Below, piece by piece: positions 8,279 through 16,341 of a DNA stretch of 64,000 nucleotides. Each line of letters starts with the position of its first letter. Within the stretch, counting starts at the first letter, position 1. A program made the translations under genes and the position numbers. This stretch comes from an uncultured Dialister sp. (lineage in GTDB: Bacteria > Bacillota_C > Negativicutes > Veillonellales > Dialisteraceae): positions 124,001 through 188,000 of the forward strand of contig UPXR01000001.1 in the NCBI GenBank assembly GCA_900557365.1, read 5' to 3'. Below the pieces are notes generated by a model, which was not told the origin of the DNA, made no database searches, and saw only the letters and a list, made by a program, of their open reading frames with translations.

Positions 8279-9760
8279 TTACTCTCCTCCGGTAGCAAGT
8301 GTCATAATTCGTGTCTGAGTAGCATCTTTATGATCAACGATGCCGGCTACATGCCCTTCATGGATAACCATGATCCGGTCACTCATGCCGATAACTTCCG
8401 GCAGTTCGGAAGAAACCATGATAATGGAAACGCCCTGTGCCGTCAATTCATTCATCAGATCATAAATATCCTTTTTGGCCCCAATATCGATCCCCCGGGT
8501 CGGTTCATCGAGGATCAGGAGCTTCGGCTTCATGCCAACCCACTTGGCAATAACCACCTTCTGCTGATTTCCGCCGGAAAGAGCACTTACGGGAAGCTCA
8601 ATCGTCTGTGCCTTGACTCCCAGCTTTTTGGATAATTCCTCAGCAAAGCTGAATTCTTTGCTGCTGTCCAGCACCTGACCTTTCGCCAGATGTCTTTCAC
8701 TGGGAAGTGTAATATTCTTTTCAATGGAAAAATCAAGAATCAGTCCTTCTGTCTTCCGGTTTTCCGTGATGAACCCAAAGCCTTCCTTTATGGCATCCCG
8801 GGGATTCCGGATGGTGATTTCTTTTCCCTGGAGGTAAATCTTTCCTTCCTTATGGGGATCCACGCCGAAAATCGCTCTCATGATTTCCGTACGGCCTGCT
8901 CCCATCAGGCCTGCCACGCCGAAAATTTCTCCCTTTCTGACACCGAAGGAAATATCCTCAAAGACGCCGGGCTGCGTAAAGTGTTCCACCCGGAAGATTT
9001 CGTCTCCCGGCACATTGGTCCGGGCCGGATAGTATTCACTCATGACACGGCCTACCATGTCTCCTACGATCTGATCCATATTGGTTTCCTCAGTCGGACG
9101 GGAGCTGATGGTCTGTCCGTCCCGCATAACCGTGATGGTATCGCAGTTGCTGAAAACTTCTTCCATACGGTGGGAAATATAGATGATCGAAACACCTTTG
9201 GCCTTCAGCTGCTTCATGACATCGAAAAGGCAGTCTGTTTCTCTTTCCGTCAGGGCTGCGGTCGGTTCATCCATGATAACCGTTTTTGCATCCAGCATGA
9301 GGCTGCGGATGATTTCCGTCATCTGCTGCTGACCGACGGAACAATTCTCCGCCACTTCATCCAGAGGAAGTTCAATGCCGATTTCCCTGCATTTTTCCTC
9401 TGCCAGGGCTCTCATTTTTTTGAAATCAATGAGTCCGAAGCGGTTCTTCGGCTTATTGGTGGGAAATAAATTTTCCAGGATTGTCAGGTTGGGCCAGATA
9501 TTCAGTTCCTGATGAATGAAGGCAATGCCGTGATTTTCCGCGTCTTTATTGTTGCGGAACACTGCTTCCTTGCCGTCTACCAGGATGGTCCCCTCATCTG
9601 CCTTGTGAATCCCGGTCAGAATGTTCATCAGTGTGGATTTGCCGGCCCCGTTTTCCCCCATCAGCGCATGGATTTCACCGGGACGGATATGCAGATTGAC
9701 TCCGCCCAGTACCTTGTTGCTTCCGAAGGACTTGCAGATCCCTACCATATTAATGTCCAT
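8279..9760 (-). CDS. rbsA: Ribose ABC transporter ATP-binding protein RbsA
   Basis: 493 residues with two ABC domains in tandem, the form seen in sugar importers of the RbsA/MglA class. The first has GENGAGKST (about 35) and VGQQQMTEI plus VIMDEPTA. The second has a degenerate Walker A (GLMGAGRTE, about 280) but an intact signature SGGNQQKVVIAKW and ILDEPTRGID, the normal pattern for this family. Powers uptake through RbsC. Another ATG four codons in is possible; the longer start keeps the family N-terminus. Confidence 0.96.
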   Translation of the reverse strand: MDINMVGICKSFGSNKVLGGVNLHIRPGEIHALMGENGAGKSTLMNILTGIHKADEGTILVDGKEAVFRNNKDAENHGIAFIHQELNIWPNLTILENLFPTNKPKNRFGLIDFKKMRALAEEKCREIGIELPLDEVAENCSVGQQQMTEIIRSLMLDAKTVIMDEPTAALTERETDCLFDVMKQLKAKGVSIIYISHRMEEVFSNCDTITVMRDGQTISSRPTEETNMDQIVGDMVGRVMSEYYPARTNVPGDEIFRVEHFTQPGVFEDISFGVRKGEIFGVAGLMGAGRTEIMRAIFGVDPHKEGKIYLQGKEITIRNPRDAIKEGFGFITENRKTEGLILDFSIEKNITLPSERHLAKGQVLDSSKEFSFAEELSKKLGVKAQTIELPVSALSGGNQQKVVIAKWVGMKPKLLILDEPTRGIDIGAKKDIYDLMNELTAQGVSIIMVSSELPEVIGMSDRIMVIHEGHVAGIVDHKDATQTRIMTLATGGE

Positions 9761-9778
9761 GTACTACCGATTCCTCTC

Positions 9779-10183
9779 TTAAAAGATACAGCCAGACTGC
9801 AGGATAATGTTGGAATAAGGGGTATTTTCTCCCGTGCGGATTACCGCCTTGCAGTCCTTTTCCCATGCCTTCAGTTCTTCATGGTTCTTCAGCAGAACCC
9901 ATTCCACTTCATTTTCCGGGAAAACTTCCTGAAGAGCCTTCCACTGTTCCGGATTCTGCACTCTTGTTTCCGGAGCAATGTACAGCTTTTCGATTTTCAT
10001 GTATTTGGCCATTTCCTTTGCCACTTCGATGAAACGGGGTTCACCGAAACGAAGAGCCAGATCAATCTTTTCCACGCCCTGCGGCACAGGGAGTCCGCAG
10101 TCTCCGATGCAAATTTTGTCGGTGTGTCCCATATCTGCCAGTACCTTGGCAATATTGCTGTTTAAAATTCCTGTTTTTTGCAT
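9779..10183 (-). CDS. rbsD: D-ribose pyranase RbsD
   Basis: 134 residues. It interconverts the pyranose and furanose forms of ribose so that RbsK can use it. N-terminus MQKTGILNSNIAKVLADMGHTD is the family signature, with the catalytic His in MGHTD; GCGLPVP-like DCGLPVPQGVEKIDLAL and the terminal YSNIILQSGCIF also fit. It overlaps the end of rbsK by 22 bases, indicating coupled translation. Confidence 0.95.
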   Translation of the reverse strand: MQKTGILNSNIAKVLADMGHTDKICIGDCGLPVPQGVEKIDLALRFGEPRFIEVAKEMAKYMKIEKLYIAPETRVQNPEQWKALQEVFPENEVEWVLLKNHEELKAWEKDCKAVIRTGENTPYSNIILQSGCIF

Positions 10184-11061
10184 GAAAGCATCTCCTCCAC
10201 TTCCCTGCGCCAGGGCATTCCTCCCTGGGCGCCGATTTTCTGTACAGAAAGAGCAGCCGCGGCATTGGCAAAGCGGATGGCTTCCTTCATGGAAAGTCCT
10301 TCGCAGCGGCCTGCTGCAAAAGCACCGTTGAATGTATCCCCCGCGCCGGTCGTATCTGCTACGGAAACCTTGAATCCCGGTACATGAACGACTTCACCTG
10401 CGTCTCCGTAAACAACACCTTCGCTGCCTACGGTCATGATTACTTTTCCTGCATGGTTCTTTAATATTTCATCCCGTTCCATTCCGCTGAACATCAGAGC
10501 TGCTTCGTGCTCATTCGGAGTGATATACGTAACCTTTTCAATCCAGTCTGCCGGGATATCCATGTACGGTGCCGGATTCAGCATAACCGGAATGCCTTCC
10601 TTATAGCAGCGATCAATGATGTATCCTACGGTTTCCAGAGGAATCTCGTGCTGAAGCATGACCAGATCGGATGAAGCAATCACATCAAAGGACTTGTCCA
10701 CAATCTCCGGAGTTACTTTATCATTGGCTCCCTTGATGACAATGATGCTGTTGTCCCCTTCCGCAAGAGTAATGTGTGCGGTTCCCGTGGTTTCATTTTC
10801 CAGAACCGTTACATGACTGGTATCCACGCCGCTGTCCTTCAGTGCTTTCAGCATAATATCACCGTAAGCATCCTGTCCGACGCAGCCGATCATGAAAACC
10901 TCTTCTCCCAGGCGGGCAGCAGCTACTGCCTGATTTGCCCCTTTTCCTCCCGGAGAAAGAAGAAGCCTCTTTCCGATAACTGTTTCTCCTGCCGAGGGCC
11001 GTCTGTCAGCCTCGACCACAACATCCATATTACAACTTCCGATAACTGAGATCCGTCCCAT
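10162..11061 (-). CDS. rbsK: Ribokinase RbsK
   Basis: 299 residues, PfkB family. Phosphorylates ribose at O5. Shows GSCNMD at the N-terminus, the substrate motif GGKGANQAVAAARLG near 39-53 and the anion-hole/catalytic motif DTTGAGDTFNGAF near 235-247 (catalytic Asp in GAGD). It leads the operon here, whereas in E. coli rbsK comes last; the order rbsKDACB is therefore rearranged. No LacI-type rbsR is found next to it. Confidence 0.95.
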   Translation of the reverse strand: MGRISVIGSCNMDVVVEADRRPSAGETVIGKRLLLSPGGKGANQAVAAARLGEEVFMIGCVGQDAYGDIMLKALKDSGVDTSHVTVLENETTGTAHITLAEGDNSIIVIKGANDKVTPEIVDKSFDVIASSDLVMLQHEIPLETVGYIIDRCYKEGIPVMLNPAPYMDIPADWIEKVTYITPNEHEAALMFSGMERDEILKNHAGKVIMTVGSEGVVYGDAGEVVHVPGFKVSVADTTGAGDTFNGAFAAGRCEGLSMKEAIRFANAAAALSVQKIGAQGGMPWRREVEEMLSCKKQEF

Positions 11062-11066
11062 GGTTT

Positions 11067-11122
11067 CCCCCTGTGTGGATTTATTTCACATAAACATTAT
11101 TATTCTACCATAAAACAGGGGG
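11067..11122 (-). promoter_or_regulatory. rbs promoter flanked by an inverted repeat
   Basis: On the minus strand an extended -10 (TGGTAGAAT, 11102-11110) lies about 45 bases upstream of rbsK. It is bracketed by an 8-base inverted repeat: CCCCCTGT at 11067-11074 and ACAGGGGG at 11115-11122 on the plus strand, 40 bases apart. Such flanking arms could bind a repressor that loops the promoter; no regulator is known here. Confidence 0.4.
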
Positions 11123-11185
11123 ATATAAAAGCTTTCCCCGCAAGTTTCTCTTCTTCGATGCTTTATCTCCCTGTCATGCAATAGA

Positions 11186-11222
11186 AAAACAGGAAAAATA
11201 CCGTTCCCTTTTCTCCTGTTTC
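11186..11222 (-). terminator. fumC terminator
   Basis: Stem AAACAGGA / TCCTGTTT with A/T extensions, 14 bases downstream of the fumC stop, T-rich on the minus strand. Confidence 0.7.
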
Positions 11223-11235
11223 CCTATCCCTTTAT

Positions 11236-12618
11236 TTAATCTGCGTTGCACATATCCTTTGCAACGACCCAGCGGTCAAAATCCTCCGCCGAAATATATC
11301 CGAGCGCCACTGCAGCTTCTTTCAGGGAGCTGTTGTCTCGGAATGCCTTCTTGGCAATTTCTGCAGATTTTTCATAGCCGATATGCGGAGAAAGCGCCGT
11401 AACCAGCATGAGTGATCGTTCCACCAGTTCTTCCATCCGCTGGGTGTTCACCGTGATCCCCTGTGCACAGTGAATATCAAAGGAATGAATGGCCTGTCCG
11501 AGAAGCTTCACGGATTCCAGGAAAGCATCTGCCAGAACCGGAGCATATACGTTCAGTTCAAACCGCCCCTGAGAGGATGCCATGGAAACAACCGTCTGGT
11601 TTCCGTGTACACGGCATGCCACCATGGTCAGTGCTTCGCACTGTGTCGGATTGACCTTGCCCGGCATGATGGAAGAGCCCGGTTCGTTGGCAGGAAGCTG
11701 GATTTCTCCCAGGCCGGCTCTCGGACCGGAGCCGAGAAGACGGATATCATCGGCAAATTTCATGCAGTCCTGTGCCAGTGCATCCAGGGCGCCGTGAACA
11801 AAGACAAAATTGTCTCTGCCGGTCAGTCCGTAAAATTTATTCGGTTCCGATACGAAAGGCAGTCCGGTTTCTTCCGCAATGGCCTTTGATACTTTTTCCC
11901 CGAAATCTGCAGGAGCATTGAGGCCGGTGCCTACTGCCGTACCGCCGATTGCCAGAGGAGTCAGGTATTTTTCCGCATCCCGGATCATGCTCTGTGTTTT
12001 TTCCAGCATAGTAAGCCAGCCGGAGATCTCCTGTCCGAAAGTAAGCGGCACTGCATCCTGTACATGGGTGCGTCCGATCTTGACAACACTCCAGTACTCT
12101 TTGCTCTTGGCCGCAAAGGTATCAATCAGTCCCTGCAGCGCATCATACAGATAGTCATGCAGTACCTGTACCGCTGCAATATGCATGGCTGTCGGGAAAG
12201 TATCATTGGAAGACTGGGACATATTCACATCGTCATTGGGGTGAACCGATTTTTCGATGCCTGCTTCCTTCAGTTTCTGATTGGCAATATGCGCAATGAC
12301 TTCATTCATGTTCATATTGCTCTGGGTGCCGGATCCGGTCTGATAAACTACCAGCGGGAATTCCCCGTTCCATTTTCCTGCCAGCACTTCATCGCAGGCT
12401 TCCTGGATAAAGCGGCTCTTATCCGCATCGAGTTTTCCCTTTTCCTCATTCACCTTGGCGGCACATTTTTTCAAAACGGCGAAAGCATGGATGATTTCTT
12501 CCGGCATGACCCGTCCGATCTTGAAATTTTCAAAGGAACGCTCCGTCTGCGCGCCCCACATATGATCAGCCGGAACCTTGACTTCCCCCAGGGAATCATG
12601 TTCAATACGATACTCCAT
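11236..12618 (-). CDS. fumC: Class II fumarate hydratase
   Basis: 460 residues, the iron-independent homotetrameric fumarase that interconverts fumarate and malate. Shows the N-terminal AQTERSFENFKIG, the HPNDDVNMSQSSND region and the superfamily signature GSSIMPGKVNP with the catalytic serine near 315. C-terminus matches FumC. Start chosen at MEYRIEHDSLG because GGAG is 10 bases upstream; the longer reading frame adds nine unconserved residues. Single gene with its own promoter and terminator. Fumarase would serve a reductive (succinate-forming) branch in an anaerobe; that role is inference. Confidence 0.95.
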   Translation of the reverse strand: MEYRIEHDSLGEVKVPADHMWGAQTERSFENFKIGRVMPEEIIHAFAVLKKCAAKVNEEKGKLDADKSRFIQEACDEVLAGKWNGEFPLVVYQTGSGTQSNMNMNEVIAHIANQKLKEAGIEKSVHPNDDVNMSQSSNDTFPTAMHIAAVQVLHDYLYDALQGLIDTFAAKSKEYWSVVKIGRTHVQDAVPLTFGQEISGWLTMLEKTQSMIRDAEKYLTPLAIGGTAVGTGLNAPADFGEKVSKAIAEETGLPFVSEPNKFYGLTGRDNFVFVHGALDALAQDCMKFADDIRLLGSGPRAGLGEIQLPANEPGSSIMPGKVNPTQCEALTMVACRVHGNQTVVSMASSQGRFELNVYAPVLADAFLESVKLLGQAIHSFDIHCAQGITVNTQRMEELVERSLMLVTALSPHIGYEKSAEIAKKAFRDNSSLKEAAVALGYISAEDFDRWVVAKDMCNAD

Positions 12619-12668
12619 GGATTCAACACTCCTTTGCAGTTTCAAACACTTCTGTATTTTATAGATTT

Positions 12669-12677
12669 ATTATACCA
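12669..12677 (-). promoter_or_regulatory. Extended -10 promoter of fumC
   Basis: TGGTATAAT on the minus strand, 51 bases before the fumC start and back-to-back with the SRP RNA promoter. Confidence 0.6.
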
Positions 12678-12740
12678 TTTTATTGATGGTACGGAAATAA
12701 AAACAGACCTGTTCCGTTTCGCAGCAGCCTTTTTCATGTA

Positions 12741-12769
12741 TTGGCAAAACAGAAAAGATGATGTATAAT
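12741..12769 (+). promoter_or_regulatory. Strong promoter of the SRP RNA gene
   Basis: TTGGCA, exactly 17 bases, then perfect TATAAT. Transcription would begin near 12776, about 17 bases before the mature SRP RNA. Confidence 0.85.
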
Positions 12770-12792
12770 GTTTTATAGCTTTGCAATATTGA

Positions 12793-12910
12793 TTTATGGC
12801 AGCTTCCGGGACCCGTGCAATGGGATCCCATGAACCCTGTCAGGTCCGAGAGGAAGCAGCAGTAAGTGGCCCTTTCCATGTGCCACGGGTATCCCGGAGA
12901 CTGTCATAAA
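12793..12910 (+). ncRNA. ffs: Signal recognition particle RNA, small bacterial type
   Basis: The conserved domain IV is clear: CAGGTCCGAGAGGAAGCAGC (12840-12859), with the tetraloop-like GAGA and the asymmetric AGCAGC loop bound by Ffh. Terminal strands TTTATGGCAG (12793-12802) and CTGTCATAAA (12901-12910) pair over ten bases and set the ends. At about 118 bases it is the short 4.5S-like form without an Alu domain, unlike the 270-base RNA of Bacillus. Position just upstream of dnaX is the classical Firmicute location. Confidence 0.93.
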
Positions 12911-13051
12911 TGAGTACTGCAGAGCTTTTTGCTTGCCTGCTGAAAGCGGCAGACTCTGCGCTTGTCTGTCGGGATATGGTTTATAATAAGGAAACAGAAC
13001 TGATCATCAGAAAATCAAAACCCATTGATTCTGCATCCATAAGGAGGATTT

Positions 13052-14950
13052 ATGGCTTATCTTGCGCTTTACCGGAAATGGAGACCCCAGACCTTTGAGG
13101 AGGTCGTGGGGCAGAAACACATTTCTCTGCCTCTTACCCGTGCCATCGAGCAGGATCGTCTGACTCACGCCTATCTTTTCTCCGGCCCCCGCGGTACAGG
13201 GAAAACAACCATGGCCAAAATCCTGTCCAAAGCGGTCAACTGCGAACACCCCCACGGAGCTGATCCGTGCAACCAATGCGAAAGCTGCCGGGAAATCAAT
13301 GCCGGCGCTTCCATGGACGTATATGAAATCGATGCGGCTTCCAACCGGGGCATTGAGGAAATCCGGGCGCTCAAGGAATCGGTCCGCACACTTCCCACTT
13401 CTCTGAAAAAGAAAGTCTACATCATCGATGAAGTGCATATGCTTACCAAGGAAGCTTTTGATGCACTGCTGAAAACACTGGAAGAACCTCCGTCCTATGT
13501 GCTCTTCATCCTGGCTACGACGCAGCCGGAAAAGATTCCCCTTACGATTCTTTCCCGCTGCCAGCGCTATGAATTTCACCGTATTTCCGTAGAGGATATC
13601 CGAAATCATCTGCTCCGCGTAGCAAAGGCAAGCGACTTCACCCTGACCGAAGAAGCCGCCGATCTGATTGCGGTTCGTGCTGACGGCGGACTCCGGGATG
13701 CGCTGTCCCTCCTGGATCAGTGCTCCTCCGCCGCAGACGGCAAAGTGCTCGATGCGGAAACCACCTATAATCTGCTGGGCCTGACCGGGAAAGATCAGAT
13801 TATCGAGCTGTCTCACGACATTTTCGAAAACCGAAGCGGAGAAGCCCTCTCCCTTTTCTATGATATCCTGCAGAGCGGCAAAGAACCTCAGTCGGTTCTG
13901 GAAAGCCTGATTGAGCATTTCCGGAATCTGATGATTGCCCGGGTCAATCCCGATGCGCCGGAGCTTTCCGCTTACGGAAACAAGAAATCCGTCCTGATTG
14001 ACGATGCCCGGAAGCTGAACTGTTCCTATACGGATGCCCTTTTCGATGAGCTCCATCGCTCCCTGGCAGAGGCAAAGCGCAGTTCCTTCTACCGGCTGAG
14101 TTCTGAAATGTGCATTCTCCGCCTTTGCCGGCTCAGAGAATCAAATGATCTCGCCGGCCGACTTACGGCTCTGGAAAAAGAAGTAGCCCGGCTGAAACAG
14201 ACACTTGCCGGAGGGCAGTATCCTGCACCGGCTGCTGCACCTGTTTCTCCTTCCCTCCCGGAAGCTTTCCCTCCGGCCTCTCCGGCAAATCCAGTTTCAC
14301 AGGAAGAGGATTCCACCCCCGGTATCCCTTCCGCTTTCCTTCCTCCGGAAGAGAAAAAGGAGGAAGCGGCAGTTCCGGCCCCGCTGCCGAAGCAGCCTGT
14401 ACCGGCGGAAAGAAGAGCTCCGGCAGCAGTGCCGACGCCGGATGAGGACACAGTTTCCTCACCGGCAAAACCTTCTCCGTCCTCCGTTTCTTCAGGTGCA
14501 GCCGATCTTATTGAGCCTGCCGCCTACGGAGATATCTGGAACAAAGTCCTGGCCTACCTGATGTCCATTCATCGCATTGATGTATACACCTGCCTGAAAA
14601 AGAGCACTCTGATTTATGCCAACCAGGCAAGAGCTATTGTTTCCGCACCGCAGCAATTCCTCGTCATTGCGGGAAACAATAAATCCTACCAGGCCATCGC
14701 AGCCGAGGCTTTCCAGCATGTAATAAACAGGCCGCTTGTTCTCCATACCGTTCTGAAAGGCGGCCCGGAGGAAGCAGAAGCCTTTGCCCTGCTGAAGTCT
14801 TCCCCAGCGCCGAAGCCGGCGCAGTCCTCATCAAAAGGGGGCTATAAAAAAATCAATGCTGCCCAGATTTCCCCGCAGGAGCTCTCCAACCCGGCCCTGT
14901 CGGAAGCCTTGAAAATCCTTCCCGACTGTGATATATATGAAAAAGACTGA
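13052..14950 (+). CDS. dnaX: DNA polymerase III subunit gamma/tau
   Basis: 632 residues; clamp-loader ATPase of the replisome. N-terminus MAYLALYRKWRPQTFEEVVGQ, Walker A GPRGTGKT (about 45-52), four-cysteine zinc site (C64 to C82 region: NCEHPHGADPCNQCESC), Walker B VYIIDEVHML, and the SRC sensor LSRCQRYEF. Residues 380-500 are a Pro/Ala/Glu-rich linker; the last 130 form the tau-type C-domain. AAGGAGG precedes the ATG by 6 bases. In the linker, codons GAG AAA AAG at 14351-14359 are followed by a stem-loop, a possible -1 frameshift that would give a 464-residue gamma-like form. Confidence 0.97.
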   Translation: MAYLALYRKWRPQTFEEVVGQKHISLPLTRAIEQDRLTHAYLFSGPRGTGKTTMAKILSKAVNCEHPHGADPCNQCESCREINAGASMDVYEIDAASNRGIEEIRALKESVRTLPTSLKKKVYIIDEVHMLTKEAFDALLKTLEEPPSYVLFILATTQPEKIPLTILSRCQRYEFHRISVEDIRNHLLRVAKASDFTLTEEAADLIAVRADGGLRDALSLLDQCSSAADGKVLDAETTYNLLGLTGKDQIIELSHDIFENRSGEALSLFYDILQSGKEPQSVLESLIEHFRNLMIARVNPDAPELSAYGNKKSVLIDDARKLNCSYTDALFDELHRSLAEAKRSSFYRLSSEMCILRLCRLRESNDLAGRLTALEKEVARLKQTLAGGQYPAPAAAPVSPSLPEAFPPASPANPVSQEEDSTPGIPSAFLPPEEKKEEAAVPAPLPKQPVPAERRAPAAVPTPDEDTVSSPAKPSPSSVSSGAADLIEPAAYGDIWNKVLAYLMSIHRIDVYTCLKKSTLIYANQARAIVSAPQQFLVIAGNNKSYQAIAAEAFQHVINRPLVLHTVLKGGPEEAEAFALLKSSPAPKPAQSSSKGGYKKINAAQISPQELSNPALSEALKILPDCDIYEKD

Positions 14951-14990
14951 ATTCAAGAAGTAAGCTGCTCTGCAGCAAGGAGGAACTTTT

Positions 14991-15317
14991 ATGTTTGGAA
15001 ATAAAGCACAAATGCAGAATATGCTCAAAAAAGCAAGAAAAATGCAGGAAGATCTTCAGAAGAAGCAGGAAGAACTGAAGAAACAGACGGTCGATGTATC
15101 CGTAGGCGGCGGTGCCGTAGCACTCACCATGAACGGAGAAAAACAGATCGTCTCCCTGAAAATCAATAAGGACGCCATCGATCCGGAAGATCCGGAAATG
15201 CTGGAAGATCTCATCACCACCGCTGTCAATGAAGCCGGCAAGAAAGCGGATGAGATGGTTCAGAAGAGCATGAGCGAAGTCACCGGAGGCCTCGGCCTTC
15301 CCGGCGGCCTGTTCTGA
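14991..15317 (+). CDS. ybaB: YbaB/EbfC family nucleoid-associated protein
   Basis: 108 residues. Small dimeric DNA-binding protein, of the family found between dnaX and recR in most bacteria. Residues 5-35 form a long charged helix (MQNMLKKARKMQEDLQKKQEEL), followed by the strand region and a Gly-rich tail (GGLGLPGGLF). Strong ribosome site AAGGAGGAAC. Its TGA shares one base with the recR ATG, so translation is coupled. The role in recombination or nucleoid structure is from the family, not from this sequence. Confidence 0.93.
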   Translation: MFGNKAQMQNMLKKARKMQEDLQKKQEELKKQTVDVSVGGGAVALTMNGEKQIVSLKINKDAIDPEDPEMLEDLITTAVNEAGKKADEMVQKSMSEVTGGLGLPGGLF

Positions 15318-15907
15318 TGAATAAAGAGCTGGAAGCAGTAGCAGAACAATTCCGCCGGCTTCCCGGCATCGGTGTCAAAAGCGCACGGCGTCTGGCCTAT
15401 TTCATGCTGGAACGTCCCGAAGAGGATGTCAAAGCCTTCGTAGACACGATTTCCGCGGCAAGAAACAAAGTCTGTTATTGTTCTGTCTGCTGCAATCTTT
15501 CCATGTCGGATCCCTGTGAGATTTGTGAGGATGCACAGAGAGACCGCTCTGTCATCCTCGTTGTGGAAAATCCGCAGGATGTGCAGGCCATGGAACAGAG
15601 CCATGAATACAGAGGACTCTACCATGTCCTCCACGGTGCGCTTTCCCCGCTGGACGGCATCGGCCCCGATCAGCTCCGGATCAGGGAACTCCTCGCACGG
15701 CTCCGGGACGGTACGGTAAAAGAGGTCATCCTCGCTACCGACCCCGATACGGAAGGCGAAGCCACCGCATTTTACCTGTCCCGTCTGATTAAGGAAACCG
15801 GCATCAAGGTAACACGAATCGGCCGGGGGATTCCTGCCGGCGGCGATATCGGCTATACAGACGGCATGACTCTCGCAGGTGCCGTGGAAAACCGCAAGGA
15901 ACTGTAA
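15317..15907 (+). CDS. recR: Recombination protein RecR
   Basis: 196 residues, full length. Works with RecF and RecO in loading RecA at gaps. Helix-hairpin-helix at 8-30 (FRRLPGIGVKSARRLAYF), zinc finger C-x2-C-x11-C-x2-C (near 55-72), Toprim motif VEN...ATDPDTEGEATA and the C-terminal Walker-B-like GIPAGGDIGYTDGMTL, all in family order. Confidence 0.97.
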   Translation: MNKELEAVAEQFRRLPGIGVKSARRLAYFMLERPEEDVKAFVDTISAARNKVCYCSVCCNLSMSDPCEICEDAQRDRSVILVVENPQDVQAMEQSHEYRGLYHVLHGALSPLDGIGPDQLRIRELLARLRDGTVKEVILATDPDTEGEATAFYLSRLIKETGIKVTRIGRGIPAGGDIGYTDGMTLAGAVENRKEL

Positions 15908-15919
15908 GGAGGAACTGCG

Positions 15920-16177
15920 ATGGAATTGATCAGTACACTGGGCGGGCTGGGCAGCTATGGAATCGTCAGCATCATCGTCATTATCGTTGCCGTCCTCCTC
16001 TTCACCCGCTTTGTAAAGAAAATCATAGGCAATATCATTATGGGCGGTGTCCTTTTCTGGCTTCTGAATGCCTTCGGCATCACCCATATGGTCTGGAATA
16101 CCACACATGGTATTATCGTAGCCCTTTTCGGCGTACCGGGAACATTGATCCTGGCACTCCTGGACTTTATCAAGTAA
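15920..16177 (+). CDS. bofA: BofA-like small membrane protein
   Basis: 85 residues with two or three hydrophobic segments (about 14-30, 36-50, 62-82). The ending HGIIVALFGVPGTLILALL matches the BofA/pro-sigma-K-processing-inhibitor family, and the place directly after recR is where bofA lies in Bacillus. In sporulators BofA holds the SpoIVFB protease inactive. No sporulation gene is seen in this window, so its job here is unknown. Ribosome site AAGGAGG, 13 bases after recR. Confidence 0.8.
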   Translation: MELISTLGGLGSYGIVSIIVIIVAVLLFTRFVKKIIGNIIMGGVLFWLLNAFGITHMVWNTTHGIIVALFGVPGTLILALLDFIK

Positions 16178-16190
16178 TTACGCTCCATAT

Positions 16191-16238
16191 AAAAGATCCG
16201 TTTTTCTGTAAACATACAGAGATACGGGTCTTTTTTCG
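16191..16238 (+). terminator. Terminator of the dnaX-recR-bofA operon
   Basis: Outer stem AAAGATCCGT / ACGGGTCTTT and inner stem TCTGTA / TACAGA, then six Ts. Confidence 0.85.
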
Positions 16239-16306
16239 TCCTCCGAAAGCAGGCGGCCATTTGACTTCCGGCTCAAAGCATGTTTTCTCTGCTGGAAAAT
16301 TTCATA

Positions 16307-16336
16307 AGAAAAGCTGTGAGGATTTCTCACAGCTTC
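16307..16336 (-). terminator. Terminator of the heptose/LPS operon
   Basis: Perfect ten-base stem AAGCTGTGAG / CTCACAGCTT, 5-base loop, just past the glycosyltransferase stop on the minus strand. Confidence 0.85.
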
Positions 16337-16341
16337 TTTTT

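Noticed and set aside
12670..13098. Short reading frames over and beside the SRP RNA
   Set aside because: They overlap a firmly identified RNA gene or its promoter and have no ribosome sites.
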